From NCBI GenBank assembly GCA_029379225.1, contig JAQYWR010000043.1, positions 1-64,000 on the forward strand: a stretch of DNA of 64,000 bases. The letters run 5' to 3'. A model generated the notes under the pieces. That model saw nothing but the letters and a program-made list of their open reading frames with translations. It did no database searches and was not told the origin of the DNA. Source of the stretch: Nostoc sp. S4. Lineage in GTDB: Bacteria > Cyanobacteriota > Cyanobacteriia > Cyanobacteriales > Nostocaceae. The stretch's first letter is position 1. Each line of letters opens with the position of its first letter. This document shows, piece by piece, positions 45,988 to 55,389 of the stretch. A program made the translations under genes and the position numbers.

Positions 45988-46371
45988 TTAGACCTTAGTG
46001 AGCAGGTCATCGTAGCGCCGCATTTCTAACAGCCTATTTTTTTCGTCCACAATGACTACCGTAGGAGAGTAGCTTTTTAACTCTTCTGGAGTAAACTGCC
46101 CGTAAGTCATTATAATCAAGCGATCGCCAATAATGCCTAGACGTGCCGCAGCCCCATTTAGCTCAATAACTCCTGAATGGGCTAAAGCCGGGATTGCATA
46201 AGTAATAAAGCGCTGGCCATTGGCACTATTCACTACTTGCACTTGCTCATAGGGTAAGATCCCAGCTTTTTCCAGCAGGACTCTATCGATACTGATACTA
46301 CCCACATAGTTAATATTTGCGCCAGTAAGGGTGCAGTTGTGAATTTTTGCCAAAAGGAGAGTACGCTGCAT
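45988..46371 (-). CDS. panD: Aspartate 1-decarboxylase
   Basis: Makes beta-alanine for pantothenate and coenzyme A. The 127-residue proenzyme starts MQRTLLLAKIHNCTLTGANI, and the self-cleavage site Gly24-Ser25 is intact in NYVGSISID. Cleavage creates the N-terminal pyruvoyl cofactor. The NGQRFITYAIPA and GVIELNGAAARLGIIGDRL motifs are family-typical. It leads a two-gene unit with the MBL-like protein. Confidence 0.95.
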   Translation of the reverse strand: MQRTLLLAKIHNCTLTGANINYVGSISIDRVLLEKAGILPYEQVQVVNSANGQRFITYAIPALAHSGVIELNGAAARLGIIGDRLIIMTYGQFTPEELKSYSPTVVIVDEKNRLLEMRRYDDLLTKV

Positions 46372-46564
46372 TTTGGTTTGGGGTTAGTGGCAGTTTTTAA
46401 AGCCGTAACAAGCGAAAGTTATTAAAGATGAAAAGTTAGGAGTTAGGATTAACCTCATCCCACCTCTAAAAGGAGATGGGATTTCAGGTTAATTGTTGAC
46501 TAATGACTATTAACCGTCAACAGTCACCAGCTCAAAAAGCAACTCTTAACTTATAACTCTTCTA

Positions 46565-47077
46565 TTATGCTTTATAAGCTTTGACGGATTTTTCTACTAA
46601 AGCTGCAACCTTATATACATCTTGCCAACCGAGAATTTCAGTCACCTTTTTTTCCAAATTTTTATAACTACGGAAAAATTCAGCAATTTCATCCAAACGG
46701 TGTGGTGCTACATCATTGAGGGATTTGACTTGAGCGTAGCGCGGATCTTTGTCTGGAACACAAAGAATTTTTTCATCGCGATCGCCCCCGTCAATCATTT
46801 CCAAAAAGCCGATTGGCCGTGCGGCAATAATACAGCCTGGAAAGGTTGGCTCATCAATTATCACCATACCATCTAGGGGGTCGCCATCATCAGCCAGAGT
46901 ATTGGGTACAAAGCCGTAGTCATAAGGATATTTTACCGACGAATAAAGTACTCGGTCTAGAGCAAAAGCTTCTAGTTCCTTGTCATATTCATATTTATTT
47001 TTACTTCCACCAGTAATTTCAACCAAAACGTTAATTAAACCTGGTTTTGGTTGGGCAGGAATACGAGATAAGTCCAC
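46565..47077 (-). CDS. ppa: Inorganic pyrophosphatase (family I)
   Basis: Hydrolyses pyrophosphate to two phosphates, driving biosynthetic reactions. The 170-residue length matches bacterial hexameric enzymes. The signature DDGDPLDGMVI contains the metal-binding aspartates; EYDKELEAFALDRVLYSS and KYPYDYGFVPNT supply further active-site Lys and Tyr residues. The start ATG directly begins the family's MDLSRIPAQ. Confidence 0.96.
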   Translation of the reverse strand: MDLSRIPAQPKPGLINVLVEITGGSKNKYEYDKELEAFALDRVLYSSVKYPYDYGFVPNTLADDGDPLDGMVIIDEPTFPGCIIAARPIGFLEMIDGGDRDEKILCVPDKDPRYAQVKSLNDVAPHRLDEIAEFFRSYKNLEKKVTEILGWQDVYKVAALVEKSVKAYKA

Positions 47078-47645
47078 AAAAAACTCCTCTGCTAACAGTT
47101 AATTACGGGGGCACTCAGCTTCGCTCCCCGTGTAGAATTTTAGGGCAATATGGATCTCTTCCCAAGAGATTGGGAGTAGTGAGTGATGACTGTTGAGCCT
47201 CGCCGGAGACGTTTCCTGTCTTCTCCAGTTAGGAATTATTTTCTCCCTCATCTCCCGTTGGTGAGTTTCGACTATGCGGAAATCGAGCGAAGTCGAGATT
47301 CAACTACCGCCAAGTCGAACCATATCCCCCTCATCTCCCCCATCCCCCCTTGGTGAACGAAGTCGAAGCACATCTCCCGATTGGTGAGCAACTTGCTTAA
47401 GAGCGTAGTCATATCCCTGCTGTTAAGCAAGCTAGCAAGAGCGTCCCGTAGGCAAGGGAGTCGAACCACATCTCTCCCTCTTCCCCTGAATTAGCCAAAC
47501 AATGGAAAAAGCGTTACGAAGTTTCCTCGCAACGCTTTTTCCAAGAGGGTAGTATGGATCTGCGCTCTAGAACGCTCGGACAAAGCGAGCTAAAGTTAAA
47601 CGGTGTTTGACATTGCTCACATTGGTTGGTGCTGCATCCTGTTTG
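47078..47645. other. Intergenic region with repeats and a hairpin
   Basis: Contains CATCTCCCCC-type and GAAGTCGA-type Nostoc repeats and the strong hairpin at 47504-47542. A leftward open frame here has no family features. Confidence 0.45.
47504..47542 (-). terminator. Strong hairpin downstream of the small membrane gene
   Basis: GGAAAAAGCGTT and its complement AACGCTTTTTCC form a 12-bp stem with a 15-nt partly paired loop, about 100 nt downstream of the gene ending at 47646. Confidence 0.6.
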
Positions 47646-47834
47646 TCAATCTTGACTCTCTCGTAGGTTTTGGATTGCGGGTTGCTGGTTATTTTGAACG
47701 TTACTCGAAGAATAGTGAGCAATGACAAATACGGGTAAGGTAAGAGTCAACAGAGCGATCGCAGTTCCCACAATGTCTGCCAAGCGGTGTGAGTATGTGT
47801 CAGCAGAATTGGCAGACGGGCTATTTGAATTCAT
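47646..47834 (-). CDS. Small single-helix membrane protein, hypothetical
   Basis: A 62-residue protein with a polar N-terminus (MNSNSPSANSADTYSHRLAD), one membrane helix (IVGTAIALLTLTLPVFVIAH) and a short Gln/Asn-rich tail. It resembles small conserved hypothetical proteins of filamentous cyanobacteria by impression only. It stands alone with a downstream hairpin. Function unknown. Confidence 0.55.
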   Translation of the reverse strand: MNSNSPSANSADTYSHRLADIVGTAIALLTLTLPVFVIAHYSSSNVQNNQQPAIQNLRESQD

Positions 47835-48496
47835 ACAATATTGAAGTTATTCGGATCGTTGTATAGGTCTACTCTCAAAGAGAGTTTTGATGTTATTTTA
47901 GCTAGTTTTAAACTGTAAGATCTTTAGTATTCAAATATCTAAACCAGTTTGATAACTGTCATAGTAGGATTTTTATAGATCAAATTCTTAATCCAAGGTT
48001 AAAACCAAATATATGCTGTTGATTTTGGTAATTAATCTTTTCAAATTTTTACTTATATCGTCTAATTAATTACATATACACAGTCTCGATCGATAGTATT
48101 ATAGATGACATTTTTTCGTTGCTTAAAGATTAATTAACAAAACGTATTTATTTAGATACTTCGTAATTATAACACCCTCCAACGCTTTTGATACTGCCAT
48201 ATTCATGCAAACGAAAATTTGTAATGTATAATACAAAACTGCCAAAATAGTGATATATTCTTAGTGGTTTTCGCTTGTTATATAGTAGTTACACATAAAA
48301 ATATTTGACAACAGAGAAAAACGGTAACAAATTATTTTTCTTATTACTTATAAATTACCGAATAAATACAGATATATCATCTGCCTTACCTAAGATATAT
48401 TCAGTAATATTACTAAATTAATATTTTCTAATTTCAATTCTCAAATGCGTCTAAGGTAATAGGAAATTTGTCAATCTATATATAGGTAGAAATAAA

Positions 48497-48541
48497 AAAA
48501 GCTTTGAAAATTAGTGTCGAGAGTGGACTTTCAAAGCTTTT
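48497..48541. terminator. Hairpin with A- and U-rich arms
   Basis: AAAAGCTTTGAAA and its complement flank a 19-nt loop, able to terminate either strand. No gene ends nearby on the plus strand, so it may close a small RNA. Confidence 0.5.
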
Positions 48542-48574
48542 AGCTTAAGAAGATATTTGTAAAATTTAATAATT

Positions 48575-48660
48575 TATAGCTGAAATTACACCCTTGAGGA
48601 CATAATGACAAGCGTGAATGCTAGCAACAGTAATAGTTTTACTCCTGCCTCCTGCTATAT
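48575..48660. repeat. Solo end of the MITE-like family
   Basis: TTACACCCTT-GAGGACATAAT-ACAAGCGTGAATGCTAG followed by a CTCCTGCCTCCTGC tract matches, in inverted sense, the left end at 29338-29434 with a few mismatches. No second end is found nearby. Confidence 0.65.
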
Positions 48661-48709
48661 CTATGCACCAATTAACATCAAAGGCGTTGCTCTTAGTATG
48701 ATTAGCCTT

Positions 48710-50593
48710 TTATGACGCTCTGAGTTGGCGATTTCGTAGGCGTTCGCGACTACCAGTGGGAATTGCAGCAATTAATTTTTGTGTGTATTCCTCTTTGGGT
48801 TGCTGGTAAATGCTTTCGGCTGTACCTTCTTCGACTATTTGTCCGCGATTCATGACTAAAATGCGATCGCTCATGAATTTGACTACACTTAAATCGTGAG
48901 AAATAAAAATATAAGTCAACTGAAAGTCTTGTTGCAATTCTTTAAGCAGATTTAATACTTGCGCTTGTACCGACACATCCAGGGCTGAAACTGATTCATC
49001 GCAAATAATAAATTTGGGATTTAATGCCAAAGAACGCGCTATACAAATCCGCTGGCGCTGACCGCCAGAAAACTGATGCGGATAGCGGTTCATTGCATCT
49101 GCATTCAAACCTACTCGTTCTAAAAGTTCGGCTACGCGTTCGCGTCGTTGTTGTTTTGTCTTACCAACGGAGTGAATTAACAACGGTTCCATTACCGCCT
49201 CTCCAACCTTCATCCGTGGGTCAAGGGAACTAAAAGGATTTTGGAAGACTATTTGCATTTCCCGCCGCAGTTTTTGCAACGGTTCTCCTTTGAGGCTGGT
49301 AATATCTTGTTTTTCAAAGATAATCTGACCACTCATCGGTTCAATTAATCGCAGCAAGGTTCTACCAAGGGTAGTTTTGCCACAACCAGATTCTCCCACT
49401 AATCCCACTGTTTCTCCTGGTTTGACATCAAAGGAAACGCCGTTAACCGCCATAGTGTAGCGTTTTGTACCACCAAATACCCCCCGGACTGGAAAACCAA
49501 CTTTTAAGTTGCGGATTTCCAACAGAGGTTGCTTCTGGTGCAAGTTTGCTAATCTCGTAGCAATCTCTTGGCTGGTAACTTGTACAGGTTGTAGGGGTTC
49601 TTTCGCCTGAATTACTACTTGTCCGGTTGCTGTTTCATCTGCACTCATGTAATCGGAAACGGTGAGTAATTTTTGGGGATGGCTCTCAAGTGTGGGACGA
49701 CAGGCTATCAAACCTTTAGTATATGGATGTTGGGGATTGCTGAAAATTTGCTCACAAACACCAGATTCGACAACTTTGCCTTTATACATCACCGCTACTT
49801 GGTCAGAAATTTCAGAAATTAGCCCTAAGTCGTGGGTAATAAAAATCATTGCCATTTCACGGCTTTGCTGCAATTCTCGCAATAACTCCAGGATAGTTGC
49901 TTGCACCGTCACATCCAAAGCTGTAGTTGGTTCATCGGCAATTAATATTAATGGATTGCAGGAAATTGCCATTGCAATCATTACCCGTTGCAACTGACCC
50001 CCAGAAAGCTGATGCGGGTAGCGTTCCAGCATGGCTTCTTTGTGTTCCCTCACCAACTGTGCCAACTTTGGTGTATTTGGTTTAGATGAATTGTTGTTGG
50101 TTTGATGCCAATCGATATACTGCTGCTGGATCTCTTCATCGCTAGGTAAAAGTTTAACCTCTTGCAGACCTGCGATCGCAATTTGTTTTGCTTCGGCGGC
50201 TGAGACATTTTGATGCCGCATAATTGCTTCTGTTAGCTGAAACCCGATGTTATAAACTGGATTGAGGGAACTCATCGGTTCTTGAAAAATCATCGCAATG
50301 TCGCCACCACGGTGTAGCTGCATTTCGTGAGGAGGCAATTTTACTAAATCGATGGGGTTGGCGTTTTCTTGAGGACGAAACCAGATTTCACCGTTACTAA
50401 CTATACCAGGAGTTTGCAGCAAACCCATCACAGCTAGAGCTGTGACTGATTTTCCACTTCCCGACTCTCCTACTATTCCTAGAGTCTCACCTCGACGCAA
50501 TTCAAAGGAAATACCATCCAAAGCTCTGACGATATTGCCATCACCGGGAAATTCAACTTGTAGATTGCGAACCTCTAGGACAGTTTCTCTCAT
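48710..50593 (-). CDS. Peptide ABC transporter ATPase, fused DppD/DppF type
   Basis: A 627-residue protein with two complete ABC ATPase domains, as in YejF/GsiA. Domain 1 has Walker A GIVGESGSGKSVTA, signature LSGGQLQRVMIA and Walker B LILIADEPTTALD. Domain 2 has GLVGESGCGKTTLG, FSGGQRQRICIA and FIICDESVSALD. Both are followed by the oligopeptide-transporter C-terminal segment (NPQHPYTKGLIA; QPKEEYTQKLIAAIP). It powers import of peptides or similar solutes; the permeases and binding protein are not nearby. Confidence 0.93.
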   Translation of the reverse strand: MRETVLEVRNLQVEFPGDGNIVRALDGISFELRRGETLGIVGESGSGKSVTALAVMGLLQTPGIVSNGEIWFRPQENANPIDLVKLPPHEMQLHRGGDIAMIFQEPMSSLNPVYNIGFQLTEAIMRHQNVSAAEAKQIAIAGLQEVKLLPSDEEIQQQYIDWHQTNNNSSKPNTPKLAQLVREHKEAMLERYPHQLSGGQLQRVMIAMAISCNPLILIADEPTTALDVTVQATILELLRELQQSREMAMIFITHDLGLISEISDQVAVMYKGKVVESGVCEQIFSNPQHPYTKGLIACRPTLESHPQKLLTVSDYMSADETATGQVVIQAKEPLQPVQVTSQEIATRLANLHQKQPLLEIRNLKVGFPVRGVFGGTKRYTMAVNGVSFDVKPGETVGLVGESGCGKTTLGRTLLRLIEPMSGQIIFEKQDITSLKGEPLQKLRREMQIVFQNPFSSLDPRMKVGEAVMEPLLIHSVGKTKQQRRERVAELLERVGLNADAMNRYPHQFSGGQRQRICIARSLALNPKFIICDESVSALDVSVQAQVLNLLKELQQDFQLTYIFISHDLSVVKFMSDRILVMNRGQIVEEGTAESIYQQPKEEYTQKLIAAIPTGSRERLRNRQLRAS

Positions 50594-50939
50594 AGGAGTC
50601 GGGTAGGAGTTTTAACTAAAAATTATTTGGATTTTAACAGTAGTTTTAGTCTGTATGTCAGTAATTTTAGCTTTTAGATTTCTTGTCAGTTTTTTCGCTG
50701 CTAATAGTAATTAATATTACACTTTCTGGAATATACACGGATTCGTGATGTCCAACAGCTTGGAATTTGAAGAAATCGCGATCGCGTTTATTGATTAAAG
50801 CGAAACGATATGACAACAAGATGTAATGTGTCAATGCAGACAAAAAAAATAGCACATCTTAACTAAAGGATGGCTATTTCTAGAAATTGTCAAATCGTAA
50901 TGTTAGTTAGCAAATTCAGGACACGTTAAACAACCAACT
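50594..50939. other. Intergenic region
   Basis: Short open frame on the minus strand (50667-50855) without family features. No clear repeat or RNA. Confidence 0.35.
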
Positions 50940-51512
50940 TTAAAAGGGAATGTCATCTGGATCTGGTTCTTCCTCTTTCACTGGCGAATAAGTGGTTCGC
51001 TCGTAATTCGTGGGTTGAGGGATAGATTCATAACTTGTTGCTGGGGGAGTAACGCCAACAGGACTTTTAGTTGGGGTAGGTGCTGGACGTTGTGACTCAT
51101 AAGTAGGAATATTTGTCTCTGGCGGACGAGATGCTGATGGTTGTCGCGGGGAAGTTTCGCTAAATGATGGAGTTACGGTTGAGGAGAAAGATGCAGTATT
51201 AAAACTACTTCCTACAGATTGAATTTGTTGTACTGTTAATTCAGCGCGTTTTTCTTTAAAACCTTCTTGACGGTCAACAGTATTCATACTTAAACGTCCT
51301 ACCAAGATGACGCGATCGCCTTGGTGATAGTTTTGCTGAATTTCTGTTGCTAAATTCCCCCAACCGACAACTTTGAGAGTTGCTGGCGGATCTTCTGGTT
51401 TCTGGGAATTGGGAAATTGTACCAACATTTCCGTGACTTCCAGCTTATTATCCGCTGTGTAGCGCAGTTGCGGTTCATTAATAATTTCGGCCATTAAAAC
51501 GCAGCTGTTCAT
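50940..51512 (-). CDS. ssb: Single-stranded DNA-binding protein homologue (OB fold)
   Basis: ATG 51512 (MNSCVLMAEIINEPQLRYTA) is preferred because CAGGAG lies 8-13 nt upstream; a TTG seven codons earlier is weaker. The OB fold occupies residues 1-105. A Ser/Pro/Thr-rich linker follows, and the protein ends in an acidic tip EEEPDPDDIPF, the peptide that recruits repair and replication partners to SSB. The core is diverged from canonical SSB, so this may be a second, cyanobacterial-type SSB rather than the main one. About 190 residues. Confidence 0.85.
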   Translation of the reverse strand: MNSCVLMAEIINEPQLRYTADNKLEVTEMLVQFPNSQKPEDPPATLKVVGWGNLATEIQQNYHQGDRVILVGRLSMNTVDRQEGFKEKRAELTVQQIQSVGSSFNTASFSSTVTPSFSETSPRQPSASRPPETNIPTYESQRPAPTPTKSPVGVTPPATSYESIPQPTNYERTTYSPVKEEEPDPDDIPF

Positions 51513-51922
51513 TAAAATTACTCCTGAGTGCAAAAAGTGCTGATTGAAAAAGAGGGGTTTTTCTTTATAGTGCCAATTAATATCTAGATATGTTTGAAGA
51601 AGAATTCAAAATTACTCTTGGTGGGAAACTGGAACCGACCACCTAGAAGCACCAGAAAATTGAAAATTTCTTATCATATTTCACCATTTATTCATCCACC
51701 AAGAGTTACAAATTCAATTGAACAATTCTAACTCCCGAATTCTGAATTCTTGCACTCTTAGCTTTTAGTTATTTTTAGCATAAAAGCCAAGCGATCGCTT
51801 TGAACAGCATTAAATATACTGCTCGCCACCCCCGCCTGACTAAAGATGAGCATTGAATTCTGCATTTGAGTAGTATAATTGTACCACCTATTGCAGACGG
51901 ATCAAAAATTCCAGAGAAAAAA
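51513..51922. other. Intergenic region with spaced inverted repeat
   Basis: ACTCTTGGTGG (about 51612) and its exact complement (about 51700) are 75 nt apart and could form a long stem. No gene is seen. Confidence 0.4.
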
Positions 51923-53182
51923 TTAAGTTTTGACGTGAACTGGAAAAACACCCAAGGCAATCAACCTGGCTGGGAGGTCGCGCAAGACGGGTAAGCGCAA
52001 AAATGCAGGTGGTACGAAGGTACGATTTGAGGTGAGAACTGGGGCAAATATCTGCTTTTGGATAAAAGTTTGAAACGCTTGAATAATCCGTGTGGGTAAC
52101 TCCCGTTGACGCTGTACTTTTGCGAGGTCACCCAGTTGTACTTGTCGGTTCTTGAGTGGCTGGCTGAGAACGTTCGCCGCCACTACGGCATCTTGAATTG
52201 CATAATTAATCCCAACTCCGCCAACTGGAGACATCACATGGGCAGCATCACCGATGAGTAGCAATCCTGGATGATACCAGTGTTTGACGCGACTGGATTC
52301 TACTGAGAGAAAGGCTACTTGCGACCAGTCATGTAAATTTGCGATCGGCTGCTGGAATTCTGGCACTACTTTGACAATAGATTTTTTTAATTCCTCCAAA
52401 CCCGCAGCCCGTAGTTTTTGATAGCCTCCTTTGGGAATCACATAAGCAACTTGCCACTCATCGCCACGGTCAAGCATAGCGATGATGTGACCTTGACCAA
52501 AGCGCCCCATTCCTCCCTCAGGGTCTTCTGGCTGACGGGGTAGGCGCAACCAGAGAACATCCATTGGTGGCGAGGTTTCAATAGACTCAAACTCACCCAA
52601 ATGTCGTAAACGTGAGTTACGACCGTCTGCACCAACTGTGAGGATTGCCCGAACTTCATGCCAGCCACCGCCTCCTCGGTAGCGGACACCTTGAATCACG
52701 CCATTTTCAGTAATTAATTCCTGGACATTCGCACCCATCACCAGATGGAAACTAGGATATTTTTGGGCTTCTTGGGCGATAAACTCCAAGAATTTCACCT
52801 GAGGAAGCATCGTAATGTAAGGGTAGCGAGTTTTGAGATGACTAAAATCAGCGAATGTGACGGTATCTTCAGGAGTTTGAATACTCAGGCGGCGCATTTT
52901 GGTATGCGGAAGTTCTAGCAAAGCTGCACTTAGCCCCAATTCTTCCATAATTTGCATTACCGATGGATGAATCGTATCGCCACGAAAATCGCGATCGAAG
53001 TCTTTGTGTGCTTCCAATAGGATCGCAGAAATGCCTTGACGCGCTAACAACAGCGCTAAAACCACTCCTGCTGGACCTCCACCCACAATGCAACAATCTG
53101 TAGTTTGTACGTCTACAATGTCATGAGCAGCGTTAACGTTTGGGTCTTGAGAAGAATTATCGGGTACATGGGTAGTCATCAC
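51923..53182 (-). CDS. FAD-dependent monooxygenase (PHBH fold)
   Basis: A 419-residue flavoprotein. The N-terminal FAD motif is CCIVGGGPAGVVLALLLARQ, the middle VGADGRNSRLR is the family DG motif, and GLLIGDAAHVMSPVGGVGIN is the second FAD motif. Such enzymes hydroxylate aromatic or polyene substrates with NAD(P)H. Its natural substrate is not evident. The N-terminal extension (MMTTHVPDNSSQDPNVNAAH) looks unstructured. It diverges from the sugar ABC ATPase gene. Confidence 0.9.
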   Translation of the reverse strand: MMTTHVPDNSSQDPNVNAAHDIVDVQTTDCCIVGGGPAGVVLALLLARQGISAILLEAHKDFDRDFRGDTIHPSVMQIMEELGLSAALLELPHTKMRRLSIQTPEDTVTFADFSHLKTRYPYITMLPQVKFLEFIAQEAQKYPSFHLVMGANVQELITENGVIQGVRYRGGGGWHEVRAILTVGADGRNSRLRHLGEFESIETSPPMDVLWLRLPRQPEDPEGGMGRFGQGHIIAMLDRGDEWQVAYVIPKGGYQKLRAAGLEELKKSIVKVVPEFQQPIANLHDWSQVAFLSVESSRVKHWYHPGLLLIGDAAHVMSPVGGVGINYAIQDAVVAANVLSQPLKNRQVQLGDLAKVQRQRELPTRIIQAFQTFIQKQIFAPVLTSNRTFVPPAFLRLPVLRDLPARLIALGVFPVHVKT

Positions 53183-53358
53183 AACACCTCCTAACAGCCC
53201 TAAAATTTAGGGTAGTTTGCTTTTTATCGTGCGGGCTATTTTTTTAACTTTTCGTATTTAGCTTTTCGTATTTAGATAGAACATGTATTATGGGCGCTAA
53301 AGTGTCATTAGTCATTTGTCCTTTGCCCAATACCCATTTCCCAATCAAATAATTAGTT

Positions 53359-54705
53359 GTGGCTCAAGTTGTTTTAGAAAACGTTTATAAAAGTTTTTCC
53401 CCACGTCAAGGGGAAACTGTGACCTCACAAACCCAATCTCCCCTGACGCTTGGAGAGAAAACTGATACACCACAAGAACGTCCGGGAAGTGTCAATGTTT
53501 TGCGGCGGATTAACCTAACAATCTCAGATGGCGAATTTATGGTGCTGGTAGGCCCTTCTGGTTGTGGCAAAAGCACCTTGCTGCGGTTAATCGCTGGCTT
53601 AGAAACAATGACTGGAGGTAATATTTGGGTAGGCGATCGCTTGATTAATGATTTACCACCCAAAGAACGCGACATCGCAATGGTATTCCAAAATTACGCC
53701 CTCTATCCCCACATGAGTGTGTATGACAACATCGCCTTTGGGTTACGCCGCAGGGGAAGCAGAGGAGCAGAGGAGCATACTTCGACTACGCTCAGTAACC
53801 GAAGGAGCAGAGGAGAAAATACTTCCTGGTCTCCTTATTTTCGGGCGTGGGCAGAAAATTTCCTTGTAGGGGCGACAAAAAATTTACCTAAAGGACTGCG
53901 TTATATTTCTGACAAAGAACGGGCTGTAGATGAGCAGGTGCGTAGTGTTGCTCACTTATTACAAATTGAAACATTGCTGAAACGCTTACCTAAGCAGCTA
54001 TCTGGGGGACAAAGACAGCGAGTTGCATTGGGAAGGGCGATCGCTCGCAATCCCCAAGTATTCTTAATGGATGAGCCGCTTTCTAATTTAGATGCCAAAC
54101 TGCGGGCGGAAACTCGCGCTCAAATTGTGAAATTGCAACGCCAACTGGGGACAACCACGATTTACGTCACCCACGACCAAACCGAAGCGATGACAATGGG
54201 CGATCGGATTGCGATTATGTCTGAGGGTAAAATTCAGCAAGTAGCTTCTCCCCTTGAACTTTATAACCGCCCTGCCAACCTTTTTGTCGCAGAGTTCATT
54301 GGTTCGCCACCGATGAATTTTATTCCGGTAGAATTTCATGCCCCACAGTTGATTATTCATTCCCAGTTTCGTTTCACACTTCCAGAAGTTTGGGCAAAAG
54401 CTTTACAAAAATATGATGGAAAAACTTTAATTTTAGGCATTCGCCCAGAACACTTCAATTTGAGTTTACCTGCTACTAAAAATCTTCCAGTACAAGTGGA
54501 TTTAGTAGAGAATTTAGGTAACGATTCCTTTCTATCTGTGAGGATTGCTGAACCTGGTTCTCAACCTAAATCTATTAGCAATTATCTCCAAGTGCGAATA
54601 CCACCAGAGCGATTTGTCCAAGTTGGCGAACAACTTTGGTTATCCTTAAACCCAGAGAAAATTCACTTTTTTGACCCCGAAACTGAGTTGGCAATATTTC
54701 CTTAA
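53359..54705 (+). CDS. Sugar-type ABC transporter ATPase (MalK/UgpC family)
   Basis: A 448-residue ATPase starting at GTG 53359. Walker A VGPSGCGKSTLLRLIAG, Q-loop MVFQNYALYPHMSVY, signature QLSGGQRQRVALGRAIA and Walker B FLMDEPLSNLDAKLR are intact, followed by the MalK-type regulatory TOBE domain (LYNRPANLFVAEFIGSPPMN). Between the Q-loop and the signature, about 60 extra residues start with an Arg/Gly/Glu-rich piece (RRGSRGAEEH to NRRSRGENT, about residues 130-155) encoded by Nostoc short repeats, then NFLVGATKNLPKGLRYISD. The repeat piece is likely an in-frame insertion. Transported sugar unknown; no permease genes adjoin. Confidence 0.93.
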   Translation: MAQVVLENVYKSFSPRQGETVTSQTQSPLTLGEKTDTPQERPGSVNVLRRINLTISDGEFMVLVGPSGCGKSTLLRLIAGLETMTGGNIWVGDRLINDLPPKERDIAMVFQNYALYPHMSVYDNIAFGLRRRGSRGAEEHTSTTLSNRRSRGENTSWSPYFRAWAENFLVGATKNLPKGLRYISDKERAVDEQVRSVAHLLQIETLLKRLPKQLSGGQRQRVALGRAIARNPQVFLMDEPLSNLDAKLRAETRAQIVKLQRQLGTTTIYVTHDQTEAMTMGDRIAIMSEGKIQQVASPLELYNRPANLFVAEFIGSPPMNFIPVEFHAPQLIIHSQFRFTLPEVWAKALQKYDGKTLILGIRPEHFNLSLPATKNLPVQVDLVENLGNDSFLSVRIAEPGSQPKSISNYLQVRIPPERFVQVGEQLWLSLNPEKIHFFDPETELAIFP

Positions 54706-54807
54706 AACTAAACTGAAAAACATCTAAATTGCATATTCAAATCAAATCAATCTCTTGTGGGGTGGGCATCTTGCCCGCCCTAATTATAAATTTAACAAAA
54801 TAAAAAT

Positions 54808-55293
54808 ATGTTAAAAGATATTATTGCAGTAGAACCGAGAGAAAATTATCAACTATATATCCGTTTTGAAGACGAGGTAGAAGGAATAGTTGATACAAGT
54901 AAGCTAATTAAATTTACAGGTGTTTTTGCATCTTTACAAGATGGAGAATACTTTGCTCAGGTTGAATTAAACCACGAAGTAGGCACAATTCAATGGCGAT
55001 CGGCAGCCGACCTCGATCCAGATGTACTCTATGCAGTGATTAGCGATCGCACCCCATTACACCTCAAATTTCATAAATGCGATCGCACCCTCAACATATT
55101 GCTCAACTTCAATTTAACAAAGCTTTCTCCGTCCCTTCTGGCAAGCATTGCAGGCAGAAGTTTTTGGTTCAAAATCAATACAACCAATCGCTTGTTCTGT
55201 ACAAGCTTTTTTCGGATGTACAGTACATTTGAGACGGTAATCATTAGTGAAATAATCACAACCAGAACAGGGAATCTGATGCAGCGTTTTTAA
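54808..55293 (+). CDS. DUF2442 domain protein, C-terminus extended
   Basis: Residues 1-80 (MLKDIIAVEPRENYQLYIRF, DTSKLIKFTGVFASL, DLDPDVLYAVISD) are a DUF2442 domain, a small protein type often linked to toxin-antitoxin-like genes. Family members normally end about here. This frame continues to 55293 through two HIP1-bearing segments and sequence antisense to the Cys-rich gene at 55114-55389. The last ~65 residues are therefore probably read-through after loss of a stop or a frameshift. Overlap with the other gene is 180 bp. Confidence 0.7.
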   Translation: MLKDIIAVEPRENYQLYIRFEDEVEGIVDTSKLIKFTGVFASLQDGEYFAQVELNHEVGTIQWRSAADLDPDVLYAVISDRTPLHLKFHKCDRTLNILLNFNLTKLSPSLLASIAGRSFWFKINTTNRLFCTSFFRMYSTFETVIISEIITTRTGNLMQRF

Positions 55294-55389
55294 ATGAATT
55301 ACTCCTTTTTTCAAGGTTAACCAAACACTCGAAATCAATAGAATTATGATTGTCCACGTGCAAAAGGCACAGAAAATTATAGCTAACAT
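55114..55389 (-). CDS. Small Cys-rich membrane-anchored protein
   Basis: A 91-residue protein with GAGG seven nt before ATG 55389. An N-terminal membrane helix (CAFCTWTIIILLISSVWLTL) is followed by HLKTLHQIPCSGCDYFTNDY, RLKCTVHPKKACTEQAIGCI and a second CNACQKG pair. The LHQIPCxxCxFFTxDYRLKCTVHP pattern is one I recall from small cyanobacterial proteins of unknown function, which supports this strand over the antisense extension of the DUF2442 frame. The cysteines could bind zinc or an Fe-S cluster. Confidence 0.75.
   Translation of the reverse strand: MLAIIFCAFCTWTIIILLISSVWLTLKKGVIHLKTLHQIPCSGCDYFTNDYRLKCTVHPKKACTEQAIGCIDFEPKTSACNACQKGRRKLC

Larger units (their letters stand above)
47835..48709. 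other. Long AT-rich intergenic region
   Basis: About 875 bp without a gene. It contains the hairpin at 48497-48541 and a single copy of the MITE-like end at 48575-48660. It otherwise looks like spacer. Confidence 0.5.

Noticed and set aside
47272..47469. Leftward 65-codon frame after ppa
   Set aside because: Made of dispersed repeat sequence.
47260..47480. GTCGAACC-like strings suggesting a tRNA T-arm
   Set aside because: No acceptor or anticodon stem forms; these are GAAGTCGA-type repeats.
50667..50855. Leftward 62-codon frame after the peptide ABC gene
   Set aside because: Hydrophobic start but no family match; possible relic, not supportable.
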